Source: CAZLIC01 sp964559535 (lineage in GTDB: Bacteria > Pseudomonadota > Alphaproteobacteria > Rhodobacterales > Rhodobacteraceae). Taken from it: a DNA stretch of 28,118 bases. Below, piece by piece: positions 7,720-15,421 of this stretch; the first letter of the stretch is position 1; every line of letters begins with the position of its first letter. The stretch lies in contig CAZLIC010000057.1 in the NCBI GenBank assembly GCA_964559535.1, positions 1 through 28,118 of the forward strand. Direction: 5' to 3'. The translations under genes were made by a program, and so were the position numbers. Below the pieces are notes generated by a model. That model saw nothing but the letters and a program-made list of their open reading frames with translations. It made no database searches and was not told the DNA's origin.

Positions 7720-8543
7720 TCTTGCGGACTGTGGCCGACCTGCGGATGCAGGTCGCGGCATGGAAGGCGGCGGGCCAGACCGTGGGGGTGGTGCCCACCA
7801 TGGGCGCGCTGCACGATGGCCACCTGTCGCTGGTGCGCGCCGCGCGGGCGGATTGCCCGCGCGTGATCGTCACGATCTTCGTGAACCCCACCCAGTTCAA
7901 CAACCCCGCCGATCTGGCAAGGTACCCCCGCACCGAAGCGGCTGATGCCGCCCTTCTGGCCCCCGTCGGCGTGGACGTGATCTTTGCGCCTTCGCCGGAC
8001 GAGGTCTATCCTGACGGGTTTGCCACCACCGTCACTGTCACCGGCGTTTCGGTGCCGCTGGAGGGCGCGCATCGCCCCGGCCATTTTGCGGGGGTGGCCA
8101 CGGTGGTGGCCAAACTTTTCGGCATGGCGCAGGCCGACCGTGCCTATTTCGGCGAGAAGGACTGGCAGCAACTGGCTGTGGTGCGGCGCATGACCGCAGA
8201 CCTGAACCTGCCTGTCACGGTGGTGGGTTGCCCCACCGTGCGCGCGGATGACGGCCTTGCCATGTCGTCGCGCAATGCCCGCCTGTCGCCCGCCGCCCGC
8301 ACCCGGGCGGCTGCCCTGCCCCGCGCGATGCAGGGCGCCATTGCGGCGCTGCGGTCGGGCAGCAACCCTGACCGGGCGCTGGCCGAGGCGCGCGCCGTGC
8401 TGGTGTCGGCCGGATTTGACAGCGTCGACTATCTTGCCTTCCGCGATGCCGCCTCTTTGGGGCCGGTGGGCAGCGGCCCTGTGCGGCTGCTGGCTGCGGC
8501 CACCGTTGGCGGCGTTCGGCTGATCGACAACATGGGGGTGTAG
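7716..8543 (+). CDS. panC: Pantoate--beta-alanine ligase
   Basis: PanC joins pantoate and beta-alanine with ATP to form pantothenate. The 275-residue protein shows the nucleotidyl-transferase family signatures: VVPTMGALHDGHLSLV (HIGH-like motif, about residues 28-43), VTIFVNPTQFN, GAHRPGHFAGVATVV, FGEKDWQQLAVVRRM and the KMSKS-like segment GLAMSSRNARLS. The start is GTG at 7716, overlapping the panB stop by 4 bases; this gives the expected N-terminus (MILRTVADLRMQVAAWK). Together with panB it forms a two-gene pantothenate unit. panD and panE are not in the window. Confidence 0.96.
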   Translation: MILRTVADLRMQVAAWKAAGQTVGVVPTMGALHDGHLSLVRAARADCPRVIVTIFVNPTQFNNPADLARYPRTEAADAALLAPVGVDVIFAPSPDEVYPDGFATTVTVTGVSVPLEGAHRPGHFAGVATVVAKLFGMAQADRAYFGEKDWQQLAVVRRMTADLNLPVTVVGCPTVRADDGLAMSSRNARLSPAARTRAAALPRAMQGAIAALRSGSNPDRALAEARAVLVSAGFDSVDYLAFRDAASLGPVGSGPVRLLAAATVGGVRLIDNMGV

Positions 8544-8563
8544 CCGCTGCGGCGGCGGCGGGC

Positions 8564-9217
8564 CTACGCCGAACGGGCCGCGTCGGCGGCGGCGAAATGC
8601 GCCATCTGGTCGGCCAGGGCCTTCTGGAAGGCCGGTCGGGCCGTGGCGCGGGCCACATAGGCGTGGCAGGCCGGGTGCGCCGCCAGGCCGCCAAACCGCT
8701 GCAGCGGGCGCAGTACGTCGGCCATCGCGATGTCGGCCACAGAGAATGCCCCCGCCAGCCAGTCGCGCCCGGCCACCACGGGTTCCAGCCGGTCCAGCCG
8801 TGCCGTCAGGAAATCGGCCAGCCACTTGCCGCCCGGCGAGGCGAAATCGTCCTTGCGGAAGTTGAAGAACGTCCAGGGCAGTACCGGCATCTCGACCGAG
8901 TTCAACGCGGCAAAGACCCATTCGGTGACCGTCGAGCGCCCCTGTGCGTCGGTTGGCATCAGGGCGGCGCTCTTGCCACCCAGGTGCAGAAGGATTGCCC
9001 CGCTTTCAAAGATCGACAGGTCGCCATCGGTCAGCCAGGGCACCTGACCGAAGGGCTGGTGCCGCAGATGCTCGGCCGTCTTGTCAGTGATGGGCACGGT
9101 GGCAATGCGGTAAGGCAGGCCCGCCTCTTCCAGCGCCCAGCGCACACGCAGGTCGCGGACATGGCCGCGGGGCGAATTCGGCACCCAGTCATAGGTGGTC
9201 AGGACAAGGTCGGTCAT
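8564..9217 (-). CDS. Glutathione S-transferase family protein
   Basis: A 217-residue GST-like protein. Residues 1-80 form the thioredoxin-like domain with the glutathione-gamma-glutamyl site (GQVPWLTDGDLSIFESGAIL, containing the cis-Pro VPWL and the ES pair). The rest is the all-helical domain with the N-capping motif (WLAGAFSVADIAMADV). It likely uses glutathione as cosubstrate or reductant; the natural substrate is unknown. The ATG at 9217 has 'aaggggga' upstream. It lies 58 bases after sua5 on the same strand and may be cotranscribed with it, and converges on panC. Confidence 0.88.
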   Translation of the reverse strand: MTDLVLTTYDWVPNSPRGHVRDLRVRWALEEAGLPYRIATVPITDKTAEHLRHQPFGQVPWLTDGDLSIFESGAILLHLGGKSAALMPTDAQGRSTVTEWVFAALNSVEMPVLPWTFFNFRKDDFASPGGKWLADFLTARLDRLEPVVAGRDWLAGAFSVADIAMADVLRPLQRFGGLAAHPACHAYVARATARPAFQKALADQMAHFAAADAARSA

Positions 9218-9275
9218 GGTGTTCCCCCTTCGGGCAGAATGGCATACCGGGCGGGCTTGCGGAAGGGTGCCGCGG

Positions 9276-10217
9276 TTACCGCGGGGCGGCGGCGCGGCGC
9301 AGGCGGTCGTTGATCGCGGCGCCAAGGCCGGTGTCGGGGACCGGCGCGACGGCGATGGTTCCGTGCGGCGGCGTGGCGGCATCGGCCTGTCGCAAGACGT
9401 GGAACAGGCGCGCGGCGGCTTCGGCAAGGTCTGCCGTGGCCGACAGGGTGAAGGGTCCGGGGGTGCCGAAACCGATGTGGGTTTCGCCGGGGCGTGGCGA
9501 GGCGGCGTTCAGCCGCACGCGGGCGGCGGGGGCGTAGTGGCTGGCGAATTGCCCGGGTGCGAGCGGCTTTGCCGGATCGGTGCCGCCGGTGGCAAGCGGG
9601 CCTGTCAGCGCCTCGATCGTCTCGGCCGCGATGCCGCCGGGGCGCAGCAGGCGCACCGGGCCGTCGCCGGTGGCAAGGATCGTGGACTCGATGCCGACCG
9701 TGCAATCCCCGCCATCCAGCACCGCGGCAATGCGCCCGGCCAGACCGTCGGTCACATGCGCGGCGCGGGTCGGCGACACGCGGCCCGAGGGGTTGGCCGA
9801 GGGGCCGACCAGCGGGCCGCCGAAGGCGCGCAGCAGGGCCTGCGCCACCGGGTGGGCGGGCAGGCGCAGCGCCACCTTCGGGCCCCCGGCGGTGACGGCA
9901 GGGGGCAGGTCGGCGCCGGGGTGCCGCGGCAGCACAAGGGTCAGCGGGCCGGGCCAGAACCTTGCCGCAAGCCGCCGTGCGTCGGGGTCGAACACCGCCA
10001 GCGTTTCGGCCGTGGCCTGGTCGGCCACATGCACGATCAGCGGGTTGTGGGCGGGCCTGCCCTTGGCCGCGAACACCGCTGCCACCGCCGCGGCGTTGTG
10101 CGCATCGGCGCCCAGGCCGTAGACCGTTTCGGTGGGGAACGCGACCAGATCGCCGCCCCGCAAAAGGGCGGCAGCGCGGGCGATGCCTTCGGGCGTGGCG
10201 GGCAGGGTTTCGGTCAT
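9276..10217 (-). CDS. sua5: L-threonylcarbamoyladenylate synthase (Sua5 type)
   Basis: This enzyme makes threonylcarbamoyl-AMP from threonine, bicarbonate and ATP for the universal t6A37 tRNA modification. Residues 1-200 are the YrdC/TsaC domain: FPTETVYGLGADA, the KxR motif (KGRPAHNPLIVHV), and the SxN motif (VGPSANPSGRVSPT). A linker (PLAPGQFASHYAPAARV) leads to a C-terminal Sua5 domain, so at 313 residues this is the long Sua5 form rather than short TsaC. The family is usually essential. It is followed by the GST gene and preceded by a 272-base divergent region shared with the sensor kinase. Confidence 0.94.
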   Translation of the reverse strand: MTETLPATPEGIARAAALLRGGDLVAFPTETVYGLGADAHNAAAVAAVFAAKGRPAHNPLIVHVADQATAETLAVFDPDARRLAARFWPGPLTLVLPRHPGADLPPAVTAGGPKVALRLPAHPVAQALLRAFGGPLVGPSANPSGRVSPTRAAHVTDGLAGRIAAVLDGGDCTVGIESTILATGDGPVRLLRPGGIAAETIEALTGPLATGGTDPAKPLAPGQFASHYAPAARVRLNAASPRPGETHIGFGTPGPFTLSATADLAEAAARLFHVLRQADAATPPHGTIAVAPVPDTGLGAAINDRLRRAAAPR

Positions 10218-10289
10218 GGCGGGGCGTTCCTAGCGCAGGTCGCGCGCGGGGGAAATGTCCTGCGGGATGCCCCTTTTGGCGACATGCCC

Positions 10290-10319
10290 CGTGGGACAGT
10301 GCGTGTCCCACGCTGGGAC
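10290..10319. promoter_or_regulatory. Three alternating TGGGAC half-sites upstream of the sensor kinase
   Basis: A perfect 9-bp inverted repeat (cgtgggaca 10290-10298, tgtcccacg 10304-10312, 5-base spacer) is followed at once by a third half-site (tgggac 10314-10319) that makes a second, overlapping palindrome with the middle arm. It lies in the intergenic region between sua5 and the kinase, about 170 bases before the kinase start. It looks like a multi-subunit operator. Confidence 0.5.
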
Positions 10320-10489
10320 GGCGCGCCAGTGTAGGAAATTCAACAGGTTACGCGCGCGGATTCACCATTTGGAAAGGAATGCCCTATGAGTGGACCGGTA
10401 GGGTTCGTGCTTTCGCGACGGAAGGGCGCGGGCTAGGATCGGGCAGCGGGTGCGGGGGGACGCATGGACCTGGCAGCGGAGCCAACGGC

Positions 10490-12283
10490 ATGACCCGACG
10501 CCTGCCGGTGCTGGTGGCGGTACTGGCCGTGGCGGGGGCGACAGCCCTGGCGGTGCATGCGCTGGCGCTGCGGGCCGACCTGACCGAAGGGCGGGTGCGG
10601 GCCGAGGCGACACTGGCCCTGACGCTGCGGGCCCTGGACGGGCACCTGCGCCGCTTTGAGGCCGTGCCCGCCTTGCTGGCCGAACAGGCGCAGGTGGTGC
10701 GGCTGGCCGATGCACCCGGCGATCCGGCGGCCGTGCAGGCGCTAAACGTCTGGCTGGCACGCAAGGCGGCGCAGATCGACGCCGCGGTCTATGCCGTGGC
10801 GCCGGACGGCACGGTGCTGGCCGCCAGTTCCCATGACCGGCGCGACAGCCAGGTGGGGCGGAACGTGGCGGCTTTTCCGCATTTTTCCAGGGCAATGGAG
10901 GGAGAGCGGGGGCGTTTCTACGGCATCGTGACCGCGGCGGGGGCGCGTGTGTACCATTTTGCCGCGCCTGTGCGGGCTGCGGGGGGCACGGTGAAGGGCG
11001 TGGTGGCCGTGGCCGTGGGGCTGGACGAGATCGAGGCCGACTGGCGGCGGCAGGAGGCCCGGATTCTGGTGACCGATCCCGAGGGGATCGTGTTTCTGTC
11101 CAGCGATCCGCGCTGGCTGTTCCGGGCGACCGAACCGCGCGACCGTGACCTTGTGGCGCGCAGTGCCGCGGCGCGGCGCTATGCCGAGATGCCGGTGGGC
11201 GAACTGCCGTTGTCGGCAACCGTTGTCGCCGGGCAGCCGGTGGTGCGGGTGGCGGCGGGCGACCCGGCGGCGGGCGAATATGTGGGCGCGCGGCGGTTGA
11301 TGCCGCTGGCGGGCTGGACCGTGCAGGTGCTGCTGGACACCGCGCCGATGCGGGCGCAGGCGCGGCTGGCCGCCGTGGCGGGCGTGCTGGCGGTGCTGCT
11401 GGGAATGGGCGCGACGGCGGTGGCGGTGCAGCGCGGCGCGCGGCGGGCGCAGGCCAAGGCCGAGCTTGAGCGGCGGGTGGCGGAACGGACGGCGGACCTT
11501 GCCCGGGTGAATGTGCGGCTGGAGGCCGAGGTGGCCGAGCGTGTGGTCACCGAAGAGGCGCTGCGGCGCACGCAGGCCGATCTGGTGCAGGCGGGCAAGT
11601 TGGCGGCGCTGGGCACCATGTCGGCGGCACTGAGCCACGAGATCAACCAGCCTTTGGCCGCCGCGCGCAACTATGCCGACAGTGCGGGCGTGCTGATCGA
11701 CCGGGGTGACGGCGCGCGGGCGAAAGAGAACGTGGGCCAGATCGTGGCGCTGATCGACCGGATGGCGGCGATCGCCCGCCACCTGCGGAACGTGGCGCGC
11801 AAGCCGGAATCACCGCTGAAGGACATTGCCCTGCGCCCCGCGGTGGACGAGGCGCTGGCGACAGTGGCGCCGCGGCTGGCCGGGGTGGCGGTGGCGGTGG
11901 CGGTGGCCGATGGTCTGATGGTGCGGGCGGGGCCGGTGCGGCTGCAGCAGGTGCTGGCCAATGTGCTGACGAACGCCGCGGATGCCGTGCAGGACCGGGC
12001 CGACCGGCGGATCGAGGTGTCCGCGGAGGCGGGTGGCGGGCGGGTGTTTCTGTCGGTGCGCGACACCGGGCCGGGGGTTCCCGCGGCGATTGCCGACCGC
12101 ATTTTCGACCCGTTCTTCACCACCAAGCGCGTGGGCTCGGGGCTGGGCCTGGGGCTGTCGATTTCCTACAACATCATGAAGGACTTCGGGGGGGAATTGC
12201 GGGTGGCCGATCATCCGGAGGGCGGCGCGGTGTTCACGCTGGATCTGGAGGCCGCGGCGGCGGTGCAGGCGGCGGCGGAATGA
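10490..12283 (+). CDS. DctB-like sensor histidine kinase
   Basis: A 597-residue membrane kinase. Helix TM1 is at about 5-24, a periplasmic double-Cache-type sensor at about 30-290, TM2 at about 292-314, and a coiled coil at about 320-365. The dimerisation domain holds the phosphorylated His383 (ALSHEINQPLAAARNYAD, the DctB-type H-box). The ATPase domain follows with the N box (LANVLTNAADAV), G1 (DTGPGV), F box (FDPFFTTK) and G2 (GSGLGLGLS). DctB kinases sense C4-dicarboxylates; here the neighbouring transporter is TctCBA, so the signal may be a tricarboxylate or another organic acid. ATG 10490 was chosen because the protein starts immediately before TM1; the frame is open upstream but without recognisable sequence. 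Confidence 0.9.
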   Translation: MTRRLPVLVAVLAVAGATALAVHALALRADLTEGRVRAEATLALTLRALDGHLRRFEAVPALLAEQAQVVRLADAPGDPAAVQALNVWLARKAAQIDAAVYAVAPDGTVLAASSHDRRDSQVGRNVAAFPHFSRAMEGERGRFYGIVTAAGARVYHFAAPVRAAGGTVKGVVAVAVGLDEIEADWRRQEARILVTDPEGIVFLSSDPRWLFRATEPRDRDLVARSAAARRYAEMPVGELPLSATVVAGQPVVRVAAGDPAAGEYVGARRLMPLAGWTVQVLLDTAPMRAQARLAAVAGVLAVLLGMGATAVAVQRGARRAQAKAELERRVAERTADLARVNVRLEAEVAERVVTEEALRRTQADLVQAGKLAALGTMSAALSHEINQPLAAARNYADSAGVLIDRGDGARAKENVGQIVALIDRMAAIARHLRNVARKPESPLKDIALRPAVDEALATVAPRLAGVAVAVAVADGLMVRAGPVRLQQVLANVLTNAADAVQDRADRRIEVSAEAGGGRVFLSVRDTGPGVPAAIADRIFDPFFTTKRVGSGLGLGLSISYNIMKDFGGELRVADHPEGGAVFTLDLEAAAAVQAAAE

Positions 12284-12313
12284 GCGGAGCCGCGGCGGCA
12301 GTCCTGCCGAGAG

Positions 12314-12362
12314 CGCCGGGGGCTCTGCCCCCGGGCCCCCGGGGTATTTGCGCAAAGATGAG
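12314..12362 (+). repeat. Rhodobacter-type intergenic palindromic repeat
   Basis: The segment contains a perfect 8-bp hairpin (ccgggggc / gcccccgg, loop tct), then cccccgggg and the tail ggtatttgcgcaaagatga. I recognise this arrangement as a repeat family scattered between genes in Rhodobacter-like genomes. It sits between the kinase stop and the response regulator. The ATG at 12348 is part of the repeat tail, which argues against that codon as the regulator's start. Confidence 0.6.
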
Positions 12363-12380
12363 GGACAGGGGGAGCAGCCT

Positions 12381-13724
12381 GTGACGGCGGGGCGGGTGCT
12401 TTTGGTTGAGGATGACGACCAGATGCGCCGGTCGACCGAGCAGGCGCTGGACCTGGCTGGGTTTGCCGTGACGGCGCTGGCCAGTGCGGAGGAGGCGCTG
12501 GACCATGCCGGGCCGGGGCTGAACGGGGTGGTGCTGTCGGACATCCGCATGCCGGGGATGGACGGCATGACGCTGCTGCAACGGCTGCGCGACATCGACG
12601 CCGACCTGCCGGTGATCCTGATCACCGGCCATGCCGAAGTCAGCCTTGCGGTCGAGGCGATGCGGCGGGGGGCGTGGGATTTCATCGAGAAGCCCTTTGC
12701 CACGCAGGCGCTGGCGGCGGTGGTGCGGCGCGCGCTGGATCACCGGCAGCTGGTGCTGGACAACCGGCGGCTGCGAGCCGTGGCTGGGCAGCGCGACGAT
12801 CTGGAGGCGCGGATGCCGGGGCGCAGTGCCGCGATGATCGACCTGCGCTACCGGCTGCGCGCCATTGGTGCGAGCGAGGCGGATGCGCTGGTGGTGGGGC
12901 CTGTCGGGGCGGGCAAGGAAGTGGTGGCGCGGGTGATGCATGACCTGTCGCCGCGTGCCGCCCGGCCGTTCGTGGCGGTGAACTGTGCCGCATTGCCCTC
13001 CACGCTGATCGAGAGCGAGCTGTTCGGGCATGAAGCAGGGGCGTTTGCGGGCGCGCTGCGGCCACGGTACGGGCGGTTCGAGCATGCGCGGGGCGGCACG
13101 GTGCTGCTGGACGAGATCGGGCAGATGCCCGGCGATGTGCAGGCCAAGCTTTTGCGCGTGCTGCAAGAGCGGGTGATCGTGCGGCTGGGGTCGAACGAGA
13201 GCATTCCGCTGGACGTGCGGTTCATTGCCACCTCGAAGACCGATCTGGCGCAGGGCGTGGCGCAAGGGCGGTTCCGCGAGGATCTGTACTGGCGGCTGAA
13301 CGTGGCGGTGCTGCGGGTGCCGCCGCTGGCGGCGCGGCGCGAGGACATTCCGCTGTTGTTCCTGCAGCTGGTGCGCGAGGCGGCGGCGCGGCACAGCGCG
13401 CCCGACCGCACGCCCGAGCCAGAGTTGCTGGCAGAACTGGCCGCGCGCGACTGGCCCGGCAACGTGCGCGAGTTGCGCAACGTGGCCGACCGCTGGGTGC
13501 TGGGGCTGGACTGGGGGGCGGCGCCCGCGGTGGCGGCGCGGCTGCCCGACAGGGTGGCGGCCTTCGAGCGGTCGGTGATCGCCGGGGCCATTGCGGCGCA
13601 TGGCGGGCATCTGCGGCGGGTCTACGAATCGCTCGGCGTGTCGCGCAAGACGCTGTACGAGAAGATGCAGAAGCACGGGCTGGACCGCCGCCTGATTGTG
13701 GATGGCGAGGGCAGCGAGGACTAG
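12381..13724 (+). CDS. NtrC-family sigma-54-type response regulator (DctD-like)
   Basis: A 447-residue regulator. The receiver domain (1-120) has the acidic pocket (VEDDD), phosphoacceptor Asp54 (SDIRMPGMDG), Thr82 and Lys104 (FIEKPF). The AAA+ domain (about 148-385) has Walker A GPVGAGKE (Lys179), Walker B GGTVLLDEIGQMP, and FREDLYWRLNVAVLRVPPL. The sigma-54 contact loop reads GAFAGA at 220-225 instead of GAFTGA. A Fis-type helix-turn-helix closes the protein (HGGHLRRVYESLGVSRKTLYEKMQ split over 420-445). The GTG at 12381 follows 'agggggag'; an ATG 11 codons upstream lies in a repeat. It is the partner of the preceding kinase and probable activator of tctCBA. Confidence 0.9.
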   Translation: MTAGRVLLVEDDDQMRRSTEQALDLAGFAVTALASAEEALDHAGPGLNGVVLSDIRMPGMDGMTLLQRLRDIDADLPVILITGHAEVSLAVEAMRRGAWDFIEKPFATQALAAVVRRALDHRQLVLDNRRLRAVAGQRDDLEARMPGRSAAMIDLRYRLRAIGASEADALVVGPVGAGKEVVARVMHDLSPRAARPFVAVNCAALPSTLIESELFGHEAGAFAGALRPRYGRFEHARGGTVLLDEIGQMPGDVQAKLLRVLQERVIVRLGSNESIPLDVRFIATSKTDLAQGVAQGRFREDLYWRLNVAVLRVPPLAARREDIPLLFLQLVREAAARHSAPDRTPEPELLAELAARDWPGNVRELRNVADRWVLGLDWGAAPAVAARLPDRVAAFERSVIAGAIAAHGGHLRRVYESLGVSRKTLYEKMQKHGLDRRLIVDGEGSED

Positions 13725-13726
13725 GA

Positions 13727-13744
13727 TGGGTGGAAATCCACCCA
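13727..13744. promoter_or_regulatory. Perfect palindrome upstream of tctC (candidate activator site)
   Basis: Eight-base arms (tgggtgga / tccaccca) flank aa, starting 2 bases past the response regulator stop and about 170 bases before the tctC ATG. A further half-site (tccaccca) recurs at 13770-13777. No T-tract follows. The position suits an upstream activating sequence for the Fis-type regulator; the outer TGGG/CCCA arms resemble those upstream of the kinase gene. Confidence 0.5.
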
Positions 13745-13913
13745 CCGCTGTCACGCCGATGTTACGGGTTCCACCCATGCCGCGCTGCGGCAGGTGCATT
13801 TTCGTACGGAAGCCTTCACACGGCGCTTGAGAGGCGTGTCGTTCCGAAGGCTTCTGGCCCCAGCCGCCCGCCCGAGGAGGGGCCGGGCGGGTTCAACGTA
13901 CAGGGAGGACGCC

Positions 13914-14885
13914 ATGTCCATTAGATTTGCGGGCCTTGCGGCCGCTGCAATGCTTGCCACCACGGCCGCCTTTGCCGAAGGCTATCCGGACCGGTCGATC
14001 ACCATGGTGGTGCCGTTTGCCGCCGGTGGCCCGACCGACACCGTGGGCCGCCTGATTGCCGAGAAGATGTCGGCCAGCCTGGGCCAGCAGGTGATTGTGG
14101 AAAACGTCGGCGGCGCGGGCGGCACCCTGGGTGCGGGCCAGGTCGCGGCGGCGGCGCCCGATGGCTACACCATCCTGTTGCACCACATCGGCATGGCAAC
14201 CAGCGCCACGCTGTACCGCAGCCTGGCCTACAAGCCGCTGGAAGCCTTTGAATACGTGGGCCTTGTCACGGAAGTGCCGATGACCATCGTGGCGCGCAAA
14301 GACTTTGAACCGGCCGACGGTGCCGCCTTCATCGAATACGTCAAGGCCAATGCCGACAAGATCACCATGGCGAATGCCGGGGTGGGGGCGGCGTCGCACC
14401 TGTGCGGGATGCTGTTCATGCAGGCGCTGGATGCGCCGATTGTGACCGTGCCCTACAAGGGCACGGGGCCGGCGATGACCGACCTTCTGGGCGGCCAGGT
14501 TGACATCATGTGCGACCAGACCACCAACACCACCGAGCAGATCCAGGGCGGCACGATCAAGGCCTATGCCGTGACCTCGCCCGCGAAGCTGGACGTGCTG
14601 CCCGATGTGCAGACGGTGGCCGAACTGGGCCTGCCGGGGCTGGAAGTGGGCATCTGGCACGGCATCTATGCGCCGAAGGGCACCCCGGCCGAGGCAGTGG
14701 AAAAGCTGACGGCGGCGCTGCAGGTGGCGCTGGCCGACCCGGGGATCGCCGCCAAGATGGGCGAACTGGGCACCGCGCCGGTGGCGGCCGATCAGGCGAC
14801 GGGTGCGGCGCTGCAGGCCAAGCTTGAGGCCGAGATCGCCCGCTGGAAGCCGGTGATCGAAACCGCGGGCGTCTTCGCCGACTGA
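13914..14885 (+). CDS. tctC: Tripartite tricarboxylate transporter substrate-binding protein
   Basis: A 323-residue periplasmic solute receptor of the TctC/Bug family. A Sec signal peptide spans residues 1-21 (MSIRFAGLAAAAMLATTAAFA) with cleavage before EGYPD. The mature protein has the family hallmarks: PDRSITMVVPFAAGGPTDTVGR, the loop VENVGGAGGTLGA, and VPYKGTGPAMTDLLGGQVD. It would capture a carboxylate and deliver it to TctBA. 'agggagg' lies 5 bases before ATG 13914; upstream in-frame codons carry no signal-peptide character. A hairpin separates it from tctB. The ligand is unknown because Bug proteins bind many acids. Confidence 0.93.
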   Translation: MSIRFAGLAAAAMLATTAAFAEGYPDRSITMVVPFAAGGPTDTVGRLIAEKMSASLGQQVIVENVGGAGGTLGAGQVAAAAPDGYTILLHHIGMATSATLYRSLAYKPLEAFEYVGLVTEVPMTIVARKDFEPADGAAFIEYVKANADKITMANAGVGAASHLCGMLFMQALDAPIVTVPYKGTGPAMTDLLGGQVDIMCDQTTNTTEQIQGGTIKAYAVTSPAKLDVLPDVQTVAELGLPGLEVGIWHGIYAPKGTPAEAVEKLTAALQVALADPGIAAKMGELGTAPVAADQATGAALQAKLEAEIARWKPVIETAGVFAD

Positions 14886-14894
14886 CCTTCCTGC

Positions 14895-14920
14895 ACGCCC
14901 CGGCGACACCGCCGGGGCGT
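14895..14920 (+). terminator. Intercistronic hairpin between tctC and tctB
   Basis: A perfect 11-bp stem (acgccccggcg / cgccggggcgt) with loop acac, 9 bases after the tctC stop. The downstream sequence (acttcatttgc) has little T-run, so it probably acts as a partial terminator or a 3' mRNA-stabilising hairpin that raises tctC over tctBA. Confidence 0.6.
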
Positions 14921-14944
14921 ACTTCATTTGCACGGGGGGACTCC

Positions 14945-15418
14945 ATGGACCGCCATTCGTTTGACCCGGCCGAAGTGGCCGCGGGTGTGATCTTTGTGGC
15001 CTTCGGGCTGTGGTTCGGGGCGCAGTCGATGGGCCTTGAGATGGGCACGACGCTGAAGATGGGGCCGGGGTACTTTCCCGCCGTGCTGTCCGTCCTGCTG
15101 ATCGTTCTGGGGCTGGGCGTGCTGGTGGCCGGGTTGCGGACGGCGGGCGCGCCGGTGGGCGACTTTGCCCTGCGCGGATTGCTGTTCATCCTGCCTGCGC
15201 CGATTTTCTTTGGCCTGACGGTGAAGGGGCTGGGGTTTGTTCCGGCGATCTTCTTCACCACGCTGATCGCCTGCTTTGCCACGTCGAAGATGAAGCCGCT
15301 GCACGCGGTGGCGCTGGCGGCCGGGGTGACGGTGTTTTCCGCGCTGGTGTTCGTGCAGGGGCTGGGGCTGCCGTTCCGCCTGCTGGGCGCGTGGTTCGAT
15401 CCGGCCGTGGGGGGCTGA
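14945..15418 (+). CDS. tctB: Tripartite tricarboxylate transporter small membrane subunit
   Basis: A 157-residue TctB protein with four predicted membrane helices: about 10-30 (VAAGVIFVAFGLWFGAQSM), 40-62, 77-95 and 110-150. The sequence MGPGYFPAVLSVLLIVLGLGVL is the typical segment between helices 1 and 2, where 'm-gtm-mGpg-fP' recurs in the family. It accompanies the large TctA subunit in the inner membrane. Its ATG follows 'gggggga', and its stop lies 3 bases before tctA, so the two are cotranscribed and probably coupled. Confidence 0.9.
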   Translation: MDRHSFDPAEVAAGVIFVAFGLWFGAQSMGLEMGTTLKMGPGYFPAVLSVLLIVLGLGVLVAGLRTAGAPVGDFALRGLLFILPAPIFFGLTVKGLGFVPAIFFTTLIACFATSKMKPLHAVALAAGVTVFSALVFVQGLGLPFRLLGAWFDPAVGG

Positions 15419-15421
15419 ACG

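Noticed and set aside
9962..10489. Open frame extending the sensor kinase 176 codons upstream
   Set aside because: The extension is Arg/Pro-rich, runs antisense through sua5 and the intergenic operator, and the kinase's first membrane helix starts right after the ATG at 10490.
11880..11915. Short 'gcggtg' repeat run inside the kinase gene
   Set aside because: It encodes a VAVAVA strand within the kinase and needs no other explanation.
13822..13835. Possible sigma-54 promoter (GG-N10-GC) before tctC
   Set aside because: Only the GG and GC dinucleotides and a few flanking bases match; chance matches are frequent in such GC-rich DNA.
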